Origin: Hydractinia symbiolongicarpus
Lineage: Eukaryota > Cnidaria > Hydrozoa > Anthoathecata > Hydractiniidae
Reading direction: 5' to 3'
NCBI RefSeq assembly: GCF_029227915.1
Contig: NC_079884.1
Coordinates: 25,916,001-25,980,000, forward strand
Length of the DNA: 64,000 nt
A program made the translations under genes and the position numbers. This document shows, piece by piece, positions 57,712 through 64,000 of the stretch (the first letter of the stretch is position 1; every line of letters begins with the position of its first letter). The notes beneath the pieces were generated by a model. The model made no database searches. It was not told the DNA's origin and saw only the letters and a list, made by a program, of their open reading frames with translations.

Positions 57712-60700
57712 TCAGACATGGTTTGTACACTTCGTTGTGTTAGCAACTAAGTTGTGAAAAACACTCCATAATTTGAAATCTTTCGTGCAAAGCGTTCCTC
57801 CACCTCGTTTAAACTGTGACGGCTAAATAAAAACAATAGAAAAAGAAAACAACATTGCAGAAAAACGCAGGGTTGCTATGAAACAATATTTCTGATGTTT
57901 TCTTAGAAGACGAAACAATAATAAATGGATAGGGTAAATCCTTCTAATTTGACATTACATTGATTAATGAAAAAAATCATACTGGCTATCCTAACCTATA
58001 GCACAGTGGTTAAAGCAATCGCCTGGCAAGCCAGGTTTCATGAGTTTGGGCGCCACCTGAACAGTTATAATTCTGCTGCAACCCTTATATACGTTCGTGT
58101 GACGATTACTTAACGTCAATCATTCACTGCTCATAGTTTCATTAGAAATCTATTTGGAAACAAAACCTGGAAAATGAATTTGTCCCTAACTTTCTAATCA
58201 CCGATACATAAGTGTTAAATCTTTTCAGTCTAAACGGAAATGTTAGAAACACATTTGATGTTTATTTTTTGACACAATACCCCGCCTACCTGTCTGTTAA
58301 TATCGCCTACACACACATACGGTTGCGATAAGGATTTTGCGACAACAAACTTCGAATGATCGTGTGTGTTTAAAAAAGGAAATTTCTGGACAGGTAAGGT
58401 GACGTTGACATCAGAAATATCTTCTACTGTATAATCACCATCACAAGACGGTCCAATGTTATGACCATGTTGCCATGTTTCTGTCAATATATTCGTCTGT
58501 AAACCAGGTGCAACCAGCTCATGGTAAAGATCTTTGTGAAAGTCATTTGTTTTCGCAAAATGTTGATAGTCAACTCCAGCGAGAGATTTTAAGAAAGCAC
58601 GATGCGAATAAGGTGCTTCTCTGATCACATCATCTAAAGCAACAGTATACGTATTCTAAAAACAATACCAACATTCTAACCAGGTTTGTCATTATCCTGA
58701 TTTCTGTATTGCTTGAAACAATAGATCTGTTGTTTTTAGTGAAATACCAGCCTGATATTCTTCATTAAGGAGTTCTTTTTAAGGCAATTCTTGCCTTTAT
58801 CCAGGAGTGAAATAGTTCGAGAAAATCAAGAAATTAATTAAAAAAAAACCTGATGACTAAAAACAACAACAAATCTAAACACATAAAGGTGGGTTTCCAC
58901 TCAAAAAAATGTGATCGAATCGATCGACATCGATTGATTTGACCACATTCGTTTGAGTGGAAACCCACCTTAACAGAAGCAAAACAAAAAATTTCTCAAG
59001 ATTTATTTTTATTAGGAGTTTTTAAGCGTAGTGGTCATGCAGCGTTGTAATATGTATGAAACAGTAATTCAAAAAATAGCAACATTTACCTTAGTAAAGT
59101 ACATGTTTTTTATAAGCAGTTATTAGGGCCTAGACCTCCAATTGGGCCAAAAAATTAAGCAACTTGTATAGGATTTCCCAGGGCAACATAACAGCTCCAT
59201 AGCGTGGTAGCATGTCTTACATCGTGAGAGTCACAACATATCTTGCAAATCGTGGTCCACGATTATCATAAAAAATTTTCCATGCTGATACTTAACAACC
59301 AGCTAAGTAACCTGAGGGACACAAAGGCCCTCTACTTTTAGCAGACCAAAATGGGGTTGCTGACAAAAACAAAACAAAAAAAGTGCAGACAGCATTAAAA
59401 AGTCAAATCCTTTCAAACAAAAAGTATTTTTTATCGAAACATCATTTCGCATTTGCTCGTTTCATAAAGAAAGTGCATATAACTCACCATTTAACAACTT
59501 ATCCATGTTAGGAAACTGGTCAACCCAACCTTTTGGTAAATTAGCATCATGAACATGAGGATGATTATAACGAAGTTGCAACCCAATGTCATTAAATGCA
59601 GACGAATTGAATGTGACACACATAAACATCTGTCCATACATACAACCACTATGAGGATAATCATAACCTTCAGAAGCAGCAGGTGGATATTTTGGTACAC
59701 TGTTAATCAACCAAAAACCAGATTCTTCATTAAATGCTAGTGCTCCTTTGCTGTGAGCAAAACTGAAATGTTCTTTCCCTATAAAAATTAATTTTAATGT
59801 TGACAACGAACCGATAAATAAGGAATTAAAAGAAGAAATTAAAGGGGCTTTTGACACTGTTGCAGGTTCATTATCGTAAGTTTAACTTTGTACGAGGCCT
59901 AAACTGATCTTTAGTTAAGTGGCTGGTCAGAAAAATCATGTGGGATGCGACTTATTATTAGTGTTATTGGACACAGTTGTGTATTTTATTCTAGCTGCAG
60001 CATCACCTTCACACGATCGAAAAGTATTCAAGATCGTTTGACTGAATAAGAGACAACACGTAGTCTGAATTCTGGACTCTTAAACAGGACAGTAATTCTT
60101 TGTTTGCATCAATGCCCGAAGCATCATCGTTTGTGTGCCGGTAATAGTGTTAAAAGGTCTGGACTTTATCATTAAAAAAAATTGGAGCTCAAGACACAAT
60201 GTAAATATCTTCATGGAGACCTGTAAGCGTAGGATGACCTTAGGTTCTTTCATTAAGGAAAACCTAACGACAAACCACAGAAATGTTTTAGACAAGGTTG
60301 TCCAAAATGTCCATTTCACGGCAGCGACAGAAATAAGGAACTGAAAGAACTAACCTTCAGGGTCTTCATCGTTATAAAAAACATGCGCTTGGTCTGTCGG
60401 TCCATCAAGGTATTGGTTACCATCCTTACGATACTGTTTACCCACAGTGTACTTTCTATAGACTTGATCCAACGTGTTTCCAGCAGCACTGTGATCACTT
60501 GCAATAGAACTTTGAGATAGTTTAAACGTTTTGGTGTTTGAATCCAGATAAGCGTAGCCATGTCCATCATTTACTAAAGGTGGAACTGTATACCAATGTA
60601 TACGTGGAAGCTTGTATAGTATGAACCTATGAAAGAAACAAGAGAAAATTACACATATAGCTAGAAGGGAATACATAAATCAACAACTTTAAAAACAAAA

Positions 60701-61080
60701 GAAAGAACTATCTGTCGCACACAACATTTAAACGCCACATATTAATTTAGTTTCCCATAATTTTTTTGATTACATTTCATCCCAAATTATCTTGCCTATT
60801 GTTCATTGATGCATTTTAATTAATTGGACCTTAAAAACAGGTGCTACGCCTGAACGCGTTTAATTCACTTTCTTGGACCCTTAGACTCGCACATGTTCCA
60901 ATCGGTTTTTAGGCCTGCACTAATATCACTATGCAATTCATTAAAACATCAACATTCATGATAATAAACATCTACTTACATATCAACAGGTTGTCCATTA
61001 TCTCCTATACAAGTCAGTTTACACTCTACGATGGTGAGTAATAAACATAGGAGGAGAGATGCTGCTACACTGTGATGCAT
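57712..61080 (-). CDS. DNase II-type acid endonuclease, copy 2
   Basis: Five exons (60980-61080, 60355-60626, 59488-59778, 58290-58633, 57712-57822) give 372 residues. The signal peptide covers ~residues 1-20 (MHHSVAASLLLCLLLTIVEC). Catalytic motifs are H133/K135 (FAHSKGALAF) and H314/K316 (HDHSKFVVA). YLDGPTDQAHVFYND, CVGDINRQ and FKRGGGTLCTKD are conserved. Exons 2 and 3 have the same lengths as in copy 1 (272 and 291), and parts of exon 3 are nearly identical in DNA, suggesting recent duplication or gene conversion. The C-terminus is shorter than in copy 1. A tRNA-derived repeat lies in intron 4 and a foldback element in intron 3. Confidence 0.94.
57992..58075 (+). repeat. tRNA-derived SINE head or tRNA pseudogene
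   Basis: TAGCACAGTGGT (57999-58010) fits a Pol III box A, CGCCTGGCAAGCCAGG resembles an anticodon stem-loop, and GGTTTCATGAGTTTGGG is a damaged box B at the right distance. No intact clover-leaf is formed. Confidence 0.5.
58886..58971. mobile_element. 86-bp foldback MITE
   Basis: Perfect ends AAGGTGGGTTTCCACTCAAA and their complement; the middle (ATGTG...CACAT, ATCGATCG) continues the pairing. It lies in intron 3 of DNase II copy 2. Confidence 0.8.
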
Positions 61081-62518
61081 TTTATATATTTTCTACATAA
61101 TATTCATGAAACTTAACATTTTAAAACAAGTCTAATGAACTGCAAATCCTGAAGCTTACCAGCTATGTTGAAAAAGGTTGTTATAATTTGATGCTCCAGT
61201 TTTAACAAAAGATGGCATAGCAAATTAGTGACATCAAATCTTATTCTTTGACACGTTTTTGACCACCAATTCTGTTTTTCACAGAAAAATTGACATTCAA
61301 AAACAATATATGTTGAAGTTTTTTTAGCAGCCCGCCCCTTTTTTATCAAAATTTTCCGACTACAAAAAATTGCCGTCAAGAAAAGAATGGATCTGAATTT
61401 AAAATTACATTTTCTGAAATTATTAATAACCGGAAACTATTGCAAGCTGGGAACGAGTTAGAAGGCTTGAAGCGACTCCAAGTTCTAGCAATGGTTCTGG
61501 GTATTAAAGTGTCATAAAAGGTTAGCTCTCAAAATGATGGCTGGACACACTAACCAACATCAACAAAGAGGTTTAGAGAAAGTATCCATAAAAAAATTTA
61601 TTCTTGTTTTCTTGTTTTCTTATAAAAAAACAAAGTTAAAAATAATGCAGGCTGGGGACTGGATCACACTATTGATTCATGTAAAAGTATCTTAAGTGCT
61701 AATAATAACAAACATGGCAGCATGAATTCGGTACACAAGTGAAGTCTTGTGGAACGAATTTTATATTCCTTCTGTAAAAAATGACTATTACAAATAAATT
61801 GTAAAATTATATTCATGAAATAAAGAATCTTTGCTAACGAAAAATTGGTTGCACTATTAAAGGTTAGCTTCAAATTTCCTGTCCTGTTAAGATTGCAAAA
61901 GCGATTTATTTTTTTTAAAAAATGGTGCAAAACTAATCCAGTTCTTTTTTTGGGAAACAACTTTACACTACACCAATGCGTGGTAAAAAACAGAAAATTC
62001 AATATACGTCTTTTGGCGTTTATATAAACTCTTTAAGAAAAAAAAACTATTGAAACGCCATATTGCTTATATTATTAAACACTCCTCTTAAAATATAATT
62101 TTTATCGAATCCATAGCCTCTTTAAGTTTAGGTATATCTATCATTACGTTTTTCCACGCGAAAAAGGATTTAGATTTAATAATTTGCCACAAAAATAACC
62201 AAAATCGAGAAAAATTCATAGCGCCTTCTATAAGAAACGCTTCTCCTCATTTTAAAAAATTTTAATAAATGCCAAAATTAAAACATTATGGCATAACTTT
62301 AAAAGAAATATTATAAGTGAATATTTTTACAGAATAAATCGTAAAAATTTATATCTATTATTTTCTTGTGTATTTTTTTCTTATGAGTTTATTATACTTT
62401 TATATTATTGTTTTAAGGATATAAGGATATATTAGATTTTCTATACTTATCATCAAATGCAGAAATAAATAGTAAATGAAAGACATCAGGATGAATGACC
62501 ATCTTTGTTCATAACATA
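61081..62518. other. intergenic between DNase II copies 2 and 3
   Basis: AT-rich; no gene, RNA or clear repeat recognised. Confidence 0.4.
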
Positions 62519-63983
62519 CTAGTTGATATGTTTCGTGCCACAATGAGTTGCATTGGTAGTGAATTTTGAAAATTCTTCCCACAACTTCGTATTCTTTAAA
62601 CACAATGTTCCACCTCCTCGTTTAAATTGACTGGGCTAAAACATTCATTATATATACTTAGATTATTTTTTATCTAACTCTAAATCTAACTCAAGTCATA
62701 TCAGATTGCTTATGTCCATTCTTATAATTTTTTCTTGTTTCAGCACGATTGCTAAAAATGCATTGTAAGTAGCTACACGTTGTTCTGTTTTATATGCACA
62801 TCTATTCTTAAATTAACACAATATTTGCTAACAGAAACAGAATCTGGCAATGTAGTGAATTAGAAATAAAATAGGATGAAGAGAGTGTTGCATTTTATGT
62901 AACTATTAAAGAATCCACACGTTACTTAGTTTAAAACTTAATTTAGGAGCTTATTTCTTATTTTCGGGAACACTATGAGACGTTATTAGATGCGTGTGCA
63001 ATATTTGTATGTATTATTAAACAATATACACAGCCCTTTTTTTGCAGAGTAAAAACAGCAAAAACGGAAACAATTAATTCCATATGATAGAGGAAAACCA
63101 AGTGAAAAATAAATAATAGAACCTACTTGACGATTGATGTCTCCCACACAAACATAGGGTTCCTCAGACGATTCACCAACAACAAACTTCGAATGGTCGT
63201 CTAAGTTTAAGAATGAGAAATCTTGCACGCCGGGTGATGAAATATTCAAACTAATTATGTCATTCACCGTATAACCACCATCACAAGACGGTCCAATGTT
63301 ATGACCATGTTGCCATGTTTCTGTCAATATATTCGTCTGTAAACCAGGTGCAACCAGCTCATGGTAAAGATCTTTGTGAAAGTTATCAGCCTTGGCGAAA
63401 TGTTGATAGTCTACTCCAGCGAGTGACTTTATTGCAAGATGGTTCGAGAGTGGAGGTTTCTTCACAATATCACCTACATAAAGTAAGATTGACAGAGTTG
63501 GTTGCTTCCTGAATAAACTTAATAAAACTTGGCAATTTACGGCTTGATGACAGATTTGGTTTTAAAAATATTATACTGATGATCTATGGACAAATTTGTT
63601 TAAAACAAACACAGATTACAGATTTAGAATGGACATTTGGTTACTACGCTTTGTAACAATGATTAGTTTTTAATGAAACTGTTGTAACATACCATTTAAA
63701 AGTAACTTTATGTTGGGATAATTAACTTCCCAGTCCATTGGCAGGTTAGCATCATGTACATGTGGATCATTAAAGCGAAGTTGCAATCCAATGTCATTAA
63801 ATGCAGACGAATTGAATGTGACACACATGAACATTTGTCCATACATACATCCACTATGAGGATAATCATAACCTTCTGAAGCAGCAGGTGGATATTTTGG
63901 TACACTGTTGATCAACCAAAAACCAGATTCTTCGTTAAATGCTAGCGCTCCCTTGGTGTGGCCACACTTGAAATATTTTTCTC
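62519..63983 (-). CDS. DNase II-type acid endonuclease, copy 3 (5' part outside window)
   Basis: Three 3'-terminal exons are visible: 63693-63983, 63127-63473 and 62519-62635, ending in TAG. Exon 3 carries the first catalytic motif as GHTKGALAF, the form usual in animal DNase II, where copies 1 and 2 have AHSKG. Exon 4 carries DDHSKFVVGES, the second HxK motif. FKRGGGTLCLKN replaces the TKD seen in copies 1 and 2. Exon 3 has the same length as in its paralogues (291), and exon 4 is the same length as in copy 1 (347). The signal-peptide exon and exon 2 should lie to the right of position 64000. A donor at the end of exon 4 follows CAA rather than CAG, still within consensus. Confidence 0.92.
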
Positions 63984-64000
63984 CTGAAATAATAAAGTTC

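Noticed and set aside
57999-58075. Functional tRNA gene
   Set aside because: Box A fits but box B and the T-arm are damaged and the acceptor stem does not close; called a SINE head or pseudogene instead.

Overview
The window is AT-rich animal (metazoan) DNA. Its genes are short exons split by conventional GT-AG introns and embedded in many small DNA transposons. The gene content (DED-caspase, SPOUT1-type methyltransferase, LIM-only proteins, aquaporins, DNase II) and the mix of repeats (ISL2EU-like, hAT, pogo, Helitron-like, CR1/L2-like LINE) suggest an early-branching invertebrate. A cnidarian, perhaps a hydrozoan, is my best guess, but that is inference only. All gene models were spliced by eye: I checked splice-site dinucleotides, intron phase and family conservation, without any transcript data.

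Layout. 0.06-0.25 kb: an unrecognised broken coding fragment (-). 0.57-6.9 kb: a caspase-8-like gene (+) with a death-effector-domain exon and two caspase exons. Its large intron holds a 3-kb transposon with ~51-bp terminal inverted repeats, an intact SWIM/YqaJ-nuclease gene and a THAP transposase that has lost its catalytic domain. 7.6-8.3 kb: a LINE fragment (-). 8.4-15.1 kb: a nine-exon SPOUT1 methyltransferase gene (+) whose introns carry a hAT MITE, a pogo-like element and a Helitron-like end. 17.2-26.1 kb: two tandem three-LIM genes (-); the upstream one is intact and the downstream one is decayed. 28.8-31.4 kb and 35.1-37.2 kb: two tandem aquaporin genes (-) with identical intron positions and altered NPA motifs. 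38.9-50.3 kb: a three-exon gene (+) that joins a chromodomain to three C2H2 zinc fingers. 52.6-64 kb: three tandem DNase II genes (-), the last cut by the window edge.

The genes do not form an operon. Three tandem duplications (LIM, aquaporin, DNase II) show local gene-family growth. A DED caspase and lysosomal DNase II both belong to cell death and corpse DNA clearance, but I see nothing that links them functionally here. The strongest leads are the chromodomain/C2H2 fusion, the caspase-intron transposon with its SWIM-YqaJ partner gene, the aquaporins with substituted NPA boxes, a ~1.28-kb element full of GGCCCAACTATTGAC-like repeats, and near-perfect palindromes at 22.2 and 32.4 kb.
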